In this document: positions 52,432 to 64,000 of the stretch, piece after piece
How the letters are laid out: each line of letters begins with the position of its first letter
How positions within the stretch are numbered: the first letter of the stretch is position 1
Source: an uncultured Pelagibacteraceae bacterium
GTDB lineage: Bacteria; Pseudomonadota; Alphaproteobacteria; Pelagibacterales; Pelagibacteraceae
Length of the DNA stretch: 64,000 bases
NCBI GenBank assembly: GCA_902588255.1
Contig: CACIOK010000001.1
Span: 43,141 to 107,140 of the forward strand
Direction of reading: 5' to 3'
Notes under the pieces: model-generated
Told to the model about the DNA's origin: nothing
Seen by the model: only the letters and a program-made list of their open reading frames with translations
Databases searched by the model: none
Program-made: the position numbers and the translations under genes

Positions 52432-53183
52432 TCTTTTCCTCCCATTATATCAGGAGTTTGCCAGTTTAAACTTTGACCACTATCTATTGAAATTACTTGT
52501 CCTGTAATTGACCTATTCTTGATAAAAAATTCGACAGCATTACAAATTTCACTTGCTTCTACTTGTTTTTTTAATGGAGTTGCCAAATATTGTTTTTTAA
52601 AATGTTTATCTGATTGTCTTTTATTTTTTAAAGTTGGACCAGGTGCGATGCCATTTACACGTATGTTCGGAGCCAAACTCATAGCACTAGTTTTTGTAAG
52701 AGTGAAAAGCCCAGTTTTACTAATTGTGTAAGAAAAGAAAAATGGCGTTAATTTAAAAATTCTTTGGTCAATAATGTTAATTATATTGTTATTTTTACCT
52801 CTAATATTTTTAGCAAATTCTTTAGATAGCATTGCCGGTGTTCTTAAATTAGTTCTTAAATGGCGTCCCCAGCTATTTGTGGTAAAATTTTCAATCTTGT
52901 CATTTTCGAATAATGAAGCATTATTAATTAAGCAATCAAAATACTTCAATTTAGATTTAGCAAATTTTACTATTTTATTTACATCTTTTTCTTTACTTAG
53001 ATCACCCTTCACTAGAAAAATTTTTGTTTGATTTTTTGATAGTTCATTTTTTAAATTTTCAGCTTTTTGCTTTGATTTGTTGTAATGAATAATTATTTCT
53101 TTTCCAGGTCCAGATAATTTTTTAGCGATCGCTGCGCCAATCCGTGTTGCTCCACCTGTTATTATTATCTTTTTGGCTTCCAT
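52428..53183 (-). CDS. SDR oxidoreductase, pteridine reductase (FolM/PTR1)-like
   Basis: [12 protein letters not shown] with Arg in the TGxxxRxG motif; [17 protein letters not shown]. Confidence 0.85.
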   Translation of the reverse strand: MEAKKIIITGGATRIGAAIAKKLSGPGKEIIIHYNKSKQKAENLKNELSKNQTKIFLVKGDLSKEKDVNKIVKFAKSKLKYFDCLINNASLFENDKIENFTTNSWGRHLRTNLRTPAMLSKEFAKNIRGKNNNIINIIDQRIFKLTPFFFSYTISKTGLFTLTKTSAMSLAPNIRVNGIAPGPTLKNKRQSDKHFKKQYLATPLKKQVEASEICNAVEFFIKNRSITGQVISIDSGQSLNWQTPDIMGGKE

Positions 53184-55339
53184 TTTTTATCTCTCTTTTT
53201 TTTAACCTTTGTTCCAGGCATCCCTAAAGTTGATCTGCCCTTTGGATATAATCTATTTTTGACATCGTACTGTCTTATTTTTGGATTTAAAGTTATTTCT
53301 AATTCTGTAGCCTCCAATTTTCTTATTTCGTCTCTAATTTTTGCTGCTTCCTCGAATTCTAGATTTGATGCAGCATCCTTCATTTTTTTATTTAATCCTT
53401 TTAAATGTTTTTTAAGATTACCCCCAATATTTGAATTTTCACTTACTTTTATATAATCCTTCTCATAAACACTTTCTAAAATATCACTAATTTCTTTCTT
53501 AACTGAAGTAGCATTAATATTATTTTTTTTGTTATAATCTAATTGTATTTGCCTTCTTCTATTCGTCTCTTCAATTGCTTTTTTAATACTTTTTGTTTCT
53601 TTGTCGGCATAAAGAATAACTCTTCCCTCTATATTTCTTGCAGCTCTTCCAATTGTTTGTATTAGTGAAGTTTCTGATCTTAAAAAACCTTCTTTGTCAG
53701 CATCTAATATTCCAACTAAGGAACATTCGGGAATATCAAGACCCTCTCTTAATAGATTAATTCCAACCAAAACATCAAAGACACCCATTCTAAGATCTCT
53801 CATAATTTCAATTCTTTCAAGTGTGTCGATATCAGAGTGAAGGTATCTTACTTTAATTCCATTTTCGTGAAGATACTCAGTTAAATCTTCTGCCATTTTT
53901 TTTGTAAGTGTTGTTACAAGAACTCTGTGATTTTTTTCTACAACTTTTTTACATTCATACATAAGATCATCAACTTGATTTTTAGCTGGTCTTATTTCTA
54001 CATCTGGGTCTATTAAACCTGTAGGCCTGATAACTTGGTCTATAAATTTACCTTTTGTTTGCTCAAGTTCCCATGGCCCTGGAGTTGCAGAAACGAATAT
54101 TGTTTGCGTCCTCATTAAGTCCCATTCTTCAAATTTTAGTGGTCTGTTATCCATACATGAAGGCAATCTGAAACCATACTCTGCAAGTGTACTTTTTCTA
54201 GACCTGTCTCCTTTAAACATTCCATTTAGCTGAGGAACTGTTACGTGACACTCATCAACAAAAATTAAAGTATTATCAGGAAAATATTCAAATAAAGTTG
54301 GAGGTGGTTCACCAGGTTTTCTTCCAGATAAAAATCTTGAATAGTTCTCAATTCCGGCACAAGATCCAGTTGCTTCAATCATCTCTAAATCAAATTTAGT
54401 TCTTTCCTCTAATCTTTGTGCCTCTAGTAGTTTATTTTCAGCTTTATGTTTTTTAAGTGTTAGCTCTAGTTCTTTTCTAATATTTATAATTGCTTGTTCA
54501 ATTGTAGGTTTTGGCGTGATGTAATGACTGTTAGCATAAACTTTTACTAAATTTAAATCTCTAACTTGATCTCCTGTTAATGGATCAAATTCTTCAATTT
54601 TTTCAAGTTTATCTCCGAACAAACTTAATCTCCAAGCTCTATCTTCTAAATGAGAAGGAAAAATTTCAAGATACTCCCCTCTAGCTCTAAAGGTCCCTCT
54701 ATAAAAATTCTGATCATTTCTTTTATATTGAAGAGCAACTAAAGATTTAATTATTTGTTCTCTATTATAATCATAATTTTTTTGGAGCGTTAAAGTCATC
54801 TTGCTGTAAGCTTCAACAGATCCAAGTCCATAAATACATGAAACACTAGCTACAATTAAAACGTCATCTCTTTCGAGTAAAGATCTAGTAGCAGAGTGTC
54901 TCATTCTATCAATTTGTTCATTAATAGAAGCCTCTTTTTCGATATAAGTATCTGATCTTGGAACGTATGCTTCAGGTGTATAATAATCATAATAGGATAC
55001 GAAATATTCAACTGCATTTTCTGGAAAAAAACTTTTCATTTCTCCATAAAGCTGAGCCGCCAAAGTTTTATTAGGTGCTAATATTAAAGCGGGTCTATTT
55101 GTTTGTTCAATAATTTTAGCCATTGTAAAAGTTTTTCCGGATCCCGTGACTCCAAGGAGAACTTGATTAAACTCTCCTTTATTGGCACTTTGAACCAATT
55201 TTTTTATAGCCTCCGGCTGATCTCCAGCAGGTTTAAAATCAGATTTAATTTTGAATTTTTTACCACCCTCAAGTTTTCCACTAATTTTTGGATTTTTACT
55301 CTGAATATCTGTAATTAAATCTTGATAAGTATTTTCCAT
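53165..55339 (-). CDS. uvrB: Excinuclease ABC subunit B
   Basis: [16 protein letters not shown], beta-hairpin [36 protein letters not shown]. Confidence 0.98.
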   Translation of the reverse strand: MENTYQDLITDIQSKNPKISGKLEGGKKFKIKSDFKPAGDQPEAIKKLVQSANKGEFNQVLLGVTGSGKTFTMAKIIEQTNRPALILAPNKTLAAQLYGEMKSFFPENAVEYFVSYYDYYTPEAYVPRSDTYIEKEASINEQIDRMRHSATRSLLERDDVLIVASVSCIYGLGSVEAYSKMTLTLQKNYDYNREQIIKSLVALQYKRNDQNFYRGTFRARGEYLEIFPSHLEDRAWRLSLFGDKLEKIEEFDPLTGDQVRDLNLVKVYANSHYITPKPTIEQAIINIRKELELTLKKHKAENKLLEAQRLEERTKFDLEMIEATGSCAGIENYSRFLSGRKPGEPPPTLFEYFPDNTLIFVDECHVTVPQLNGMFKGDRSRKSTLAEYGFRLPSCMDNRPLKFEEWDLMRTQTIFVSATPGPWELEQTKGKFIDQVIRPTGLIDPDVEIRPAKNQVDDLMYECKKVVEKNHRVLVTTLTKKMAEDLTEYLHENGIKVRYLHSDIDTLERIEIMRDLRMGVFDVLVGINLLREGLDIPECSLVGILDADKEGFLRSETSLIQTIGRAARNIEGRVILYADKETKSIKKAIEETNRRRQIQLDYNKKNNINATSVKKEISDILESVYEKDYIKVSENSNIGGNLKKHLKGLNKKMKDAASNLEFEEAAKIRDEIRKLEATELEITLNPKIRQYDVKNRLYPKGRSTLGMPGTKVKKKRDKKWKPKR

Positions 55340-55363
55340 ATATTAAACAACGTAGTAGAATAA

Positions 55364-57577
<2,214 letters not shown>

Positions 57578-57588
57578 AATTTATTATT

Positions 57589-57621
57589 TAGCAATATTGC
57601 TATATTAACAAAGGTTAATAT
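57589..57621. promoter_or_regulatory. Two adjacent dyads between trxB and the epimerase gene
   Basis: TAGCAATATTGCTA (57589-57602) and ATATTAAC-aaag-GTTAATAT (57602-57621). Confidence 0.45.
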
Positions 57622-57645
57622 TGAATTTCTGCTATGCATGTTTTG

Positions 57646-58590
57646 CTAATGAGATAAAAATTTTTCAGCTTCAAGTGCTGCCATACAGCCCATGCCTGCT
57701 GCAGTAACAGCTTGTCTAAAAATTTTATCTTTTACGTCTCCTGCAGCAAATACACCAGGGACGTTTGTTTCTGTAGAGTCCGGTTTTGTTGTTAAATAAC
57801 CTTCTTTATCCATATCTAATTGATCTTTAAATAAATGAGTTGCAGGATCGTGCCCGATGGCAATGAAAAGTCCATCTATTTTTAATTCTTCTACTTTATT
57901 AGTTTTTACATTTTTAATTTTTAAACCTTTTACATTTTTAGGTTCATTGTCTCCAATCACCTCTTCAACTACGCTATCCCAAATTATTTCAATTTTTTGA
58001 TTATCCATTAATTTTTTTTGAAGCATTTTTTCTGCTCTCAGCGAGTCTCTTCTGTGAATTAATTGAACCTTTGATGCAAACTTTGTAAGAAATATTGCTT
58101 CCTCGACAGCTGCGTTTCCCCCTCCAACAACGGCCACTGTTTTGTCTTTAAAGAAAAAACCGTCACATGTTGCACATGCAGAAACTCCAAATCCTCTAAA
58201 TTTTTTTTCAGACTCTATGTTAAGCCATCTAGCTTGTGCTCCTGTTGAGATAATAATTGAGTCCGCAGTATATTTTTGGCCGCCATCTCCTGTAGCTTCA
58301 AAAGGTTTAGATTTTAAATTTACTGATGAGATTTGATCCTGAACCATCTCGGTTCCCACTGCTTCTGCCTGTTCTTTCATTTGCTCCATTAGCCAAGGAC
58401 CTTGTATTACTTTTGCAAATCCTGGATAATTTTCAACATCAGTTGTGGTTGTTAATTGTCCTCCTGGCTCCATACCAGAAACCATTATAGGTTTTAACAT
58501 TGCTCTTGCTGCATAAACAGCAGCGGTATATCCAGCTGGGCCAGATCCAATTATCAACACTTTTGTGTGTTTAGTTGGATTTTGTTTCAT
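57646..58590 (-). CDS. trxB: Thioredoxin-disulfide reductase
   Basis: IIGSGPAGYTAAVYAARA, CATCDGFFF, GVFAAGDVKDKIFRQAVTAAGMG. Confidence 0.97.
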   Translation of the reverse strand: MKQNPTKHTKVLIIGSGPAGYTAAVYAARAMLKPIMVSGMEPGGQLTTTTDVENYPGFAKVIQGPWLMEQMKEQAEAVGTEMVQDQISSVNLKSKPFEATGDGGQKYTADSIIISTGAQARWLNIESEKKFRGFGVSACATCDGFFFKDKTVAVVGGGNAAVEEAIFLTKFASKVQLIHRRDSLRAEKMLQKKLMDNQKIEIIWDSVVEEVIGDNEPKNVKGLKIKNVKTNKVEELKIDGLFIAIGHDPATHLFKDQLDMDKEGYLTTKPDSTETNVPGVFAAGDVKDKIFRQAVTAAGMGCMAALEAEKFLSH

Positions 58591-58611
58591 ATCAAAGCTA
58601 TATAGTAATTT

Positions 58612-59565
58612 ATGTCCAAATTAAAAGGTTTATTATTAACAGAAGGCATGCACGGAATGGTAAGCCAAGTTGAGGGATTAGCTAAAGCTCTGAACTTAAA
58701 TTTTATACACGAAAAAATTGAACTTAACAATTTTTGGAAATTTTTACCCCCAAAGATAACCCCAGTTAAAAGTTTTGTTTTTAAAAATAAAATCAATCAA
58801 CATTTTAATATTGTAATTTCATGTGGCCGAAAAAGTGTTATTCCCTCATTATATTTAAAAAATAAATATAAAAGCAAAATTATCAATATTCATATTCAAG
58901 ACCCCAAAGTATCATTAAATAATTTTGATTTCGTTATAGCCCCAGAACACGATAGAATAACTGGATCAAATGTTTTAACTACCAAAGGTGCAATACATTA
59001 TTTGACAAAAGATGAACTGGTTTTAAGTCAAAATTATCTTAAATCTAAAATAGATCCAAAAAAAAAAATAGTTTCATTTATTATTGGAGGTCCAAATAAA
59101 TATTATAGTTATAATGATCGTGTAATTGATGGCATTTTTTCTAGAGTCAAGAAAAGCTTCGTACAAAATAATTATCAGGCTATAATTATACCTTCAATGA
59201 GAACACCCAAAAAAATTATTGAAATGGCTCAAAATTATTTTGATAACAATCAAATTGTAATTACAAATGTAGATAAAAAAGCTTATTTATCCTCTTTACA
59301 GCTAGCAGATCATATTGTTGTAACTTGTGATTCTACTTCTATGATTTCAGAGGCAGCCTTAACTGGCAAACCAATATATGTAGCACAAATGCCAGCTATC
59401 AAGAAAAATAATAGGTTTAAAGACTTTTTTGAATTATTTGAGAGCTTAAATATTATTAAAAGTCTTGGAACGTCAATTGAGGATTGGAATTATGAAAAAT
59501 TAGATGAAACCCAAAGAATATCAAGTTATATAAAAGATAAAATTGAAAAATATGATTTTTCTTAA
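58612..59565 (+). CDS. ELM1-family (mitochondrial fission ELM1-like) protein
   Basis: EGMHGMVSQVEGLAKAL, CGRKSVIPSLYLK, HIQDPKVSLNNFDFVIAPEHDRI. Confidence 0.85.
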   Translation: MSKLKGLLLTEGMHGMVSQVEGLAKALNLNFIHEKIELNNFWKFLPPKITPVKSFVFKNKINQHFNIVISCGRKSVIPSLYLKNKYKSKIINIHIQDPKVSLNNFDFVIAPEHDRITGSNVLTTKGAIHYLTKDELVLSQNYLKSKIDPKKKIVSFIIGGPNKYYSYNDRVIDGIFSRVKKSFVQNNYQAIIIPSMRTPKKIIEMAQNYFDNNQIVITNVDKKAYLSSLQLADHIVVTCDSTSMISEAALTGKPIYVAQMPAIKKNNRFKDFFELFESLNIIKSLGTSIEDWNYEKLDETQRISSYIKDKIEKYDFS

Positions 59566-60214
59566 TTCAATATTAAATAAATCAAAAAAATCGGACATCC
59601 CTTTTGAGCATTGGGAATACAATGATCCATTAACTGAAGAGTCAATACAAGAGATAATAAATGCAGATATAGCTGACGTTAATGAACATAATTTAACTTA
59701 TGATGGAACAAGAGCAATTGATGGAGGAGCAGCTGAATTTAGAGAAGGTATAGCCTCAGGCGGCAAAGCTATAAAATTTAGATGTTTTATAACAAAAGAA
59801 AATTCTCAAAATTTTCCTAATTTAGTAAAATTTATTAAAGAATTACAATCAAAGAAAACTTACGAAATACTCTCCAAATTAATTAAAAAAGATTTATCCA
59901 ATTCATATGTAAGGGTTGAAGTTATATGTGATAGGAAAGGGTTTTGGTTAAAACCTCACTGCGATATTAAGGAAAAAATATTATCGGGTCTAATATTTGT
60001 GAATAAATTAAATGAGTCTGAGGATTTGGGCACAGATTTATATAATGAAAAATTGGAAAAAATTAAGACTGTTCCATACAAAAATAACTATGGATACTTT
60101 TTTACAAGTGGACCAAATACTTGGCATGGTATGGAAAAAAAAGAAATAATCAGAGAAAGACGATGCTTACAAGTGAACTATGTAACATTTCCAACTGATT
60201 GGAAAGTAGAATAA
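59543..60214 (+). CDS. 2OG-Fe(II) oxygenase-like protein
   Basis: KPHCDIKEKILSGLIFVN ... GPNTWHGMEKK HxD...H arrangement. Confidence 0.6.
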   Translation: MKNMIFLNSILNKSKKSDIPFEHWEYNDPLTEESIQEIINADIADVNEHNLTYDGTRAIDGGAAEFREGIASGGKAIKFRCFITKENSQNFPNLVKFIKELQSKKTYEILSKLIKKDLSNSYVRVEVICDRKGFWLKPHCDIKEKILSGLIFVNKLNESEDLGTDLYNEKLEKIKTVPYKNNYGYFFTSGPNTWHGMEKKEIIRERRCLQVNYVTFPTDWKVE

Positions 60215-63200
60215 CTATATATCTTGGATAGGAGTCGCAGTAATTGGTAGTGTTTTTAGAGATTTAATGCCTTTCAAACAAGCTTGCGCTGTAGACATGT
60301 TTGTACAATAAGGCACTTTATTTATTAAAGTCGCTCTTCTTAAGGCGATCGCATCATTAAGCCTGTGTTCACTCTTTCCTCCTCCGGTATTAATTACTAA
60401 AGCAATTTTTTTTGAATTTAATACATCAACTATATGTGGGGATCCTCCACTAACCTTATTTATTTTTTTGCATTTCATGCCATGTTTACGTATGAAGTTT
60501 GCAGTTCCCTTTGTAGCAGACAAAGTAAAATTTAATTTTAATAATTGTTTGGCTAAATCAATACCTTCCTCTTTATGACTATTTTTTAAAGATATAAATG
60601 CTAGTCCTTTAGTTGGTAATGAATTTGATGATGCTATTTGACTTTTTGCATATGCTAACCCAAAATCTTTATCTAGTCCCATAACTTCACCAGTAGACTT
60701 CATTTCGGGACCTAATAACACATCTACATTTGGAAACTTATTAAATGGAAAAACAGCTTCTTTAACTGCATACATATTTTTATTTTTATTTTTTAAATTG
60801 AATTTTGATAATTTTTCTCCTGTCATTATTCTCGATGCAATTTTGGCTAAAGAAATCCCTTTTGCTTTTGATACAAACGGAACTGTTCTACTGGCTCTTG
60901 GGTTTACTTCAATAATAAAAATTTTATCATTTTTTATTGCGTACTGAACATTCATAAAACCTACAACTTTTAATGCTATGGCTAATTTTTTTGTTTGAAC
61001 TTTAATCTCTTCAATTAAACTTTTTTTAATAGCAATCGGTGGTAAACAACATGCTGAGTCGCCCGAATGTATGCCAGCTTCTTCAATGTGTTGCATAATA
61101 CCTGCAACAAAAACCTCTTTGCCATCCGAAATAGCATCTACGTCAACTTCCATTGCGTTGTTTATGAATTTATCTATTAAAATTGGGTTATTTTCTCCAG
61201 CTATAAATGCCTCTTCAACAAACTCTTTAAGTTGGCTTTTTTCATAGACTATTTCCATTGCTCTTCCGCCTAATACATAAGAAGGTCTAACCATTAACGG
61301 TAATCCAATTCTTAAAGCAATTTTAATTGCCTCATCATATGTTTTTGCAATTCCACTTTCTGCTTGTTTTAATTTTAATTTTGTTAAGAGATTTCTAAAT
61401 CTATCTCTATCCTCAGCAAGATCGATTGAAGAATATTGTGTTCCTATAATTGGTAATGAATTTTCATGGAGAAATTTTGCAAGTTTAATAGGAGTTTGAC
61501 CACCAAATTGTGCAATTATTCCAACTAAATTTCCATTCGATTTTTCTTTTAAGATTATATTATGAACATATTCTTCTATTAAAGGCTCAAAATAAAGTCT
61601 ATCACTTGTATCATAATCTGTAGAGACCGTTTCTGGATTACAATTTATCATTATAGTTTCAAAACCAGCATCCTTTAAAGCGTAGCTTGCTTGACAACAG
61701 CAATAATCAAATTCAATTCCTTGACCTATTCTATTGGGTCCACCACCTAAAATAATAATTTTCTTTTTTGAACTTGGATCAGCTTCACATTCAGTCTTTA
61801 TTGAAAAATTTCTTTGATATGTAGAATACATATAAGGTGTGAATGACTTAAATTCAGCTGCACAGGTATCTACCTTCTTATAGACAGGGAAAACTTTTAG
61901 CGCTGTTCTTTTTTGTTTCACTATTTTTTCATTTGTTGCAGAAAGTTCAGATATTTTCTTATCTGAAAAACCCATAGATTTTAATTTATTAAAATCTTCA
62001 AAGTTTTTTGGAACTCCATTCTTTTTTATTTTATTTTCTTCTTCTACAATTTCTTTTATTTGATCTAAAAACCATGAATCAATACCAGAGAGTTTTTGGA
62101 TTTTTTTAAGCTTTATTTTTTTTCTTATAGCCTCTGCAACTAAAAGTAATTTATTCGGAATATTTATTTTTAGTTTTTTCTCAATTTCTTTTTTGCTAAG
62201 ATTAAAAATTCTATCTAGACCTGATAGGCCAATTTCTAGAGATGATAATGCTTTTTGAAGAGACTCTTTGAAGTTTCTTCCAATTGCCATCGCTTCTCCT
62301 ACAGATTTCATTGATGTTCCCAAAATCGCCGGAGATTGAGAAAATTTTTCAAAAGTAAACCTAGGAATTTTTGTCACAACATAATCAATTGTTGGTTCAA
62401 AAGATGCAGGTGTTGTTTTGGTTATTTCATTTTTTAATTCGTCAAGCGTATATCCTACAGCTAGCTTTGCTGCAACTTTTGCAATAGGAAACCCAGTTGC
62501 TTTAGATGCTAAGGCTGATGATCTTGAAACCCTTGGGTTCATCTCTATTATAACCATTCTTCCGTTCTTCGGATTAATTGCAAACTGGACATTTGATCCA
62601 CCAGTTTCAACGCCAATTTTTCTTAGACATGCTATAGATGCATTTCTCATTACTTGATATTCTTTATCCGTGAGCGTCAAAGCCGGAGCAATTGTAATGG
62701 AGTCGCCTGTATGAATACCCATAGGGTCCACATTTTCTATTGAACATATTATTATACAGTTATCATTTTTATCTCTAACAACTTCCATTTCAAATTCTTT
62801 CCACCCTTCGAGACATTCTTCTATTAATACCTGACTGACAGGAGACTCATGCAAACCATTTTTTACTATTTTAAAAAAATCATTTTTATTTTTTGCAATA
62901 CCACCTCCAAGCCCACCCAAAGTAAATGCCGGTCTAATTATTGCAGGCAAACCAATTTTTCTTAAAGCTAGAGCAGCGTCTTTGTTTTTTTTGATAATTT
63001 TTGATTTAGGAAGGTCTAAACCAATATCTAGCATATTTTTTCTAAACCTTTTTCTATCTTCAGCGTTTTCGATAGCTTTGGATTTTGCTCCAATAAGTTC
63101 AATTTTGTATTTTTTTAAAATGCCTTTTTTTTCAGCTTCCATTGCTAAGTTTAGTGCTGTTTGGCCACCCATTGTTGGCAAGACTGCATCAGGTTTTTCT

Positions 63201-63439
63201 TTTTGAATTATTTTTTCTAAAATTTCTAAAGTAATAGGCTCTATATAGGTTTTATCAGCAACATTAGGGTCCGTCATAATTGTTGCTGGGTTAGAATTAA
63301 TTAAAATGACTTTGTAACCTTCATCTTTAAGAGCTTTGCAAGCTTGTGTCCCTGAATAATCAAATTCACATGCTTGGCCAATTACTATAGGTCCCGCACC
63401 AACAACTAAAATTTTTTTAAGATCTTTTCTTTTTGGCAT
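60215..63439 (-). CDS. carB: Carbamoyl-phosphate synthase large subunit
   Basis: 1074 aa; two ATP-grasp halves, [45 protein letters not shown]. Confidence 0.98.
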   Translation of the reverse strand: MPKRKDLKKILVVGAGPIVIGQACEFDYSGTQACKALKDEGYKVILINSNPATIMTDPNVADKTYIEPITLEILEKIIQKEKPDAVLPTMGGQTALNLAMEAEKKGILKKYKIELIGAKSKAIENAEDRKRFRKNMLDIGLDLPKSKIIKKNKDAALALRKIGLPAIIRPAFTLGGLGGGIAKNKNDFFKIVKNGLHESPVSQVLIEECLEGWKEFEMEVVRDKNDNCIIICSIENVDPMGIHTGDSITIAPALTLTDKEYQVMRNASIACLRKIGVETGGSNVQFAINPKNGRMVIIEMNPRVSRSSALASKATGFPIAKVAAKLAVGYTLDELKNEITKTTPASFEPTIDYVVTKIPRFTFEKFSQSPAILGTSMKSVGEAMAIGRNFKESLQKALSSLEIGLSGLDRIFNLSKKEIEKKLKINIPNKLLLVAEAIRKKIKLKKIQKLSGIDSWFLDQIKEIVEEENKIKKNGVPKNFEDFNKLKSMGFSDKKISELSATNEKIVKQKRTALKVFPVYKKVDTCAAEFKSFTPYMYSTYQRNFSIKTECEADPSSKKKIIILGGGPNRIGQGIEFDYCCCQASYALKDAGFETIMINCNPETVSTDYDTSDRLYFEPLIEEYVHNIILKEKSNGNLVGIIAQFGGQTPIKLAKFLHENSLPIIGTQYSSIDLAEDRDRFRNLLTKLKLKQAESGIAKTYDEAIKIALRIGLPLMVRPSYVLGGRAMEIVYEKSQLKEFVEEAFIAGENNPILIDKFINNAMEVDVDAISDGKEVFVAGIMQHIEEAGIHSGDSACCLPPIAIKKSLIEEIKVQTKKLAIALKVVGFMNVQYAIKNDKIFIIEVNPRASRTVPFVSKAKGISLAKIASRIMTGEKLSKFNLKNKNKNMYAVKEAVFPFNKFPNVDVLLGPEMKSTGEVMGLDKDFGLAYAKSQIASSNSLPTKGLAFISLKNSHKEEGIDLAKQLLKLNFTLSATKGTANFIRKHGMKCKKINKVSGGSPHIVDVLNSKKIALVINTGGGKSEHRLNDAIALRRATLINKVPYCTNMSTAQACLKGIKSLKTLPITATPIQDI

Positions 63440-64000
63440 TTTTTTTCATATTGTTAATAAATTCTTGAAACAAATAAACACTGTCTTGAGGACCAGGGTT
63501 AGATTCGGGATGATATTGAACTGAGAATACAGGTTTGTTTTTCAACCTAATTCCCTCAATGCTATTATCAAATAAGGAAGTATGAGTTATTTGAATATTT
63601 TTTGGTAAACCTTCTTTAATTATTTCAAAACCATGATTTTGGCTTGTAATTTCAACTTTATTTTCTGTTAAATTTTTTACAGGATGATTTGCTCCTCTAT
63701 GGCCAAGTTTCATTTTTTTTGTTTTTGCACCAAGTGCCAAACCTAATATTTGATGGCCTAGGCATATTCCAAAAACAGGTAAATCTTTTGTTATTAGCTC
63801 TTTAATTATTCCAATAGCATATTTTCCTGTAGCAGCAGGGTCTCCAGGTCCATTAGATAAAAAAATACCATTTGGTTTTAGTTTTAATATTTTTTCGACA
63901 CTAGTTTTGCATGAAACAATATTAACATTGCAGTTAAAATCTGAAAAATATCTTAAAATATTTTTTTTATTCCATAATCTATTGCAACAACATTAAGTGA
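63417..64000 (-). CDS. carA: Carbamoyl-phosphate synthase small subunit, 3' part, with apparent frameshift at 63961-63968
   Basis: Conceptual reading ...[57 protein letters not shown]...[32 protein letters not shown]; the two parts lie in different frames. Confidence 0.9.

Noticed and set aside
63417-63740. 107-aa ORF as an independent short gene
   Set aside because: It is the C-terminal part of carA; the upstream part is open in the same frame back to the A8 frameshift site

Overview
AT-rich, very densely packed window that reads as a streamlined marine alphaproteobacterium of the SAR11/Pelagibacterales type. This lineage is inferred from gene content, codon bias and tiny intergenic gaps; no search was run. 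I support about 74 protein-coding genes, 1 tRNA (Gln-TTG), and partial genes at both window ends: an ABC transporter N-terminus on the left and carA on the right. Main blocks: a DoxX/pirin/quinone-reductase operon; a cytochrome c oxidase cluster (coxII-I-III-IV, ctaB, SCO1, an extra subunit-III-like protein); a 14-gene, ~12.3 kb co-directional run (DUF721-dsbA-smc-atpI/B/E/F'/F-crtI-crtB-crtY-blh-ispH-thrB-rnhA) linking Fo ATP synthase to retinal biosynthesis; ccrM-rnhB-udg; tRNA-Gln/cca; petABC; a MarR/OmpR/EnvZ-like regulatory set; uvrB-SDR-folB-uvrC-pgsA; and carAB. No CRISPR, IS element, prophage or obvious defence system was seen. The observations most worth a second look are: an SMC protein that appears to lack its hinge domain; a cluster of four GANTC sites just upstream of ccrM; a tRNA whose encoded CCA lies 3 nt before the cca start codon; an apparent -1 frameshift at an A8 tract in carA; and tail-to-tail overlap of most convergent genes. 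I did not find a clearly new multi-gene system.
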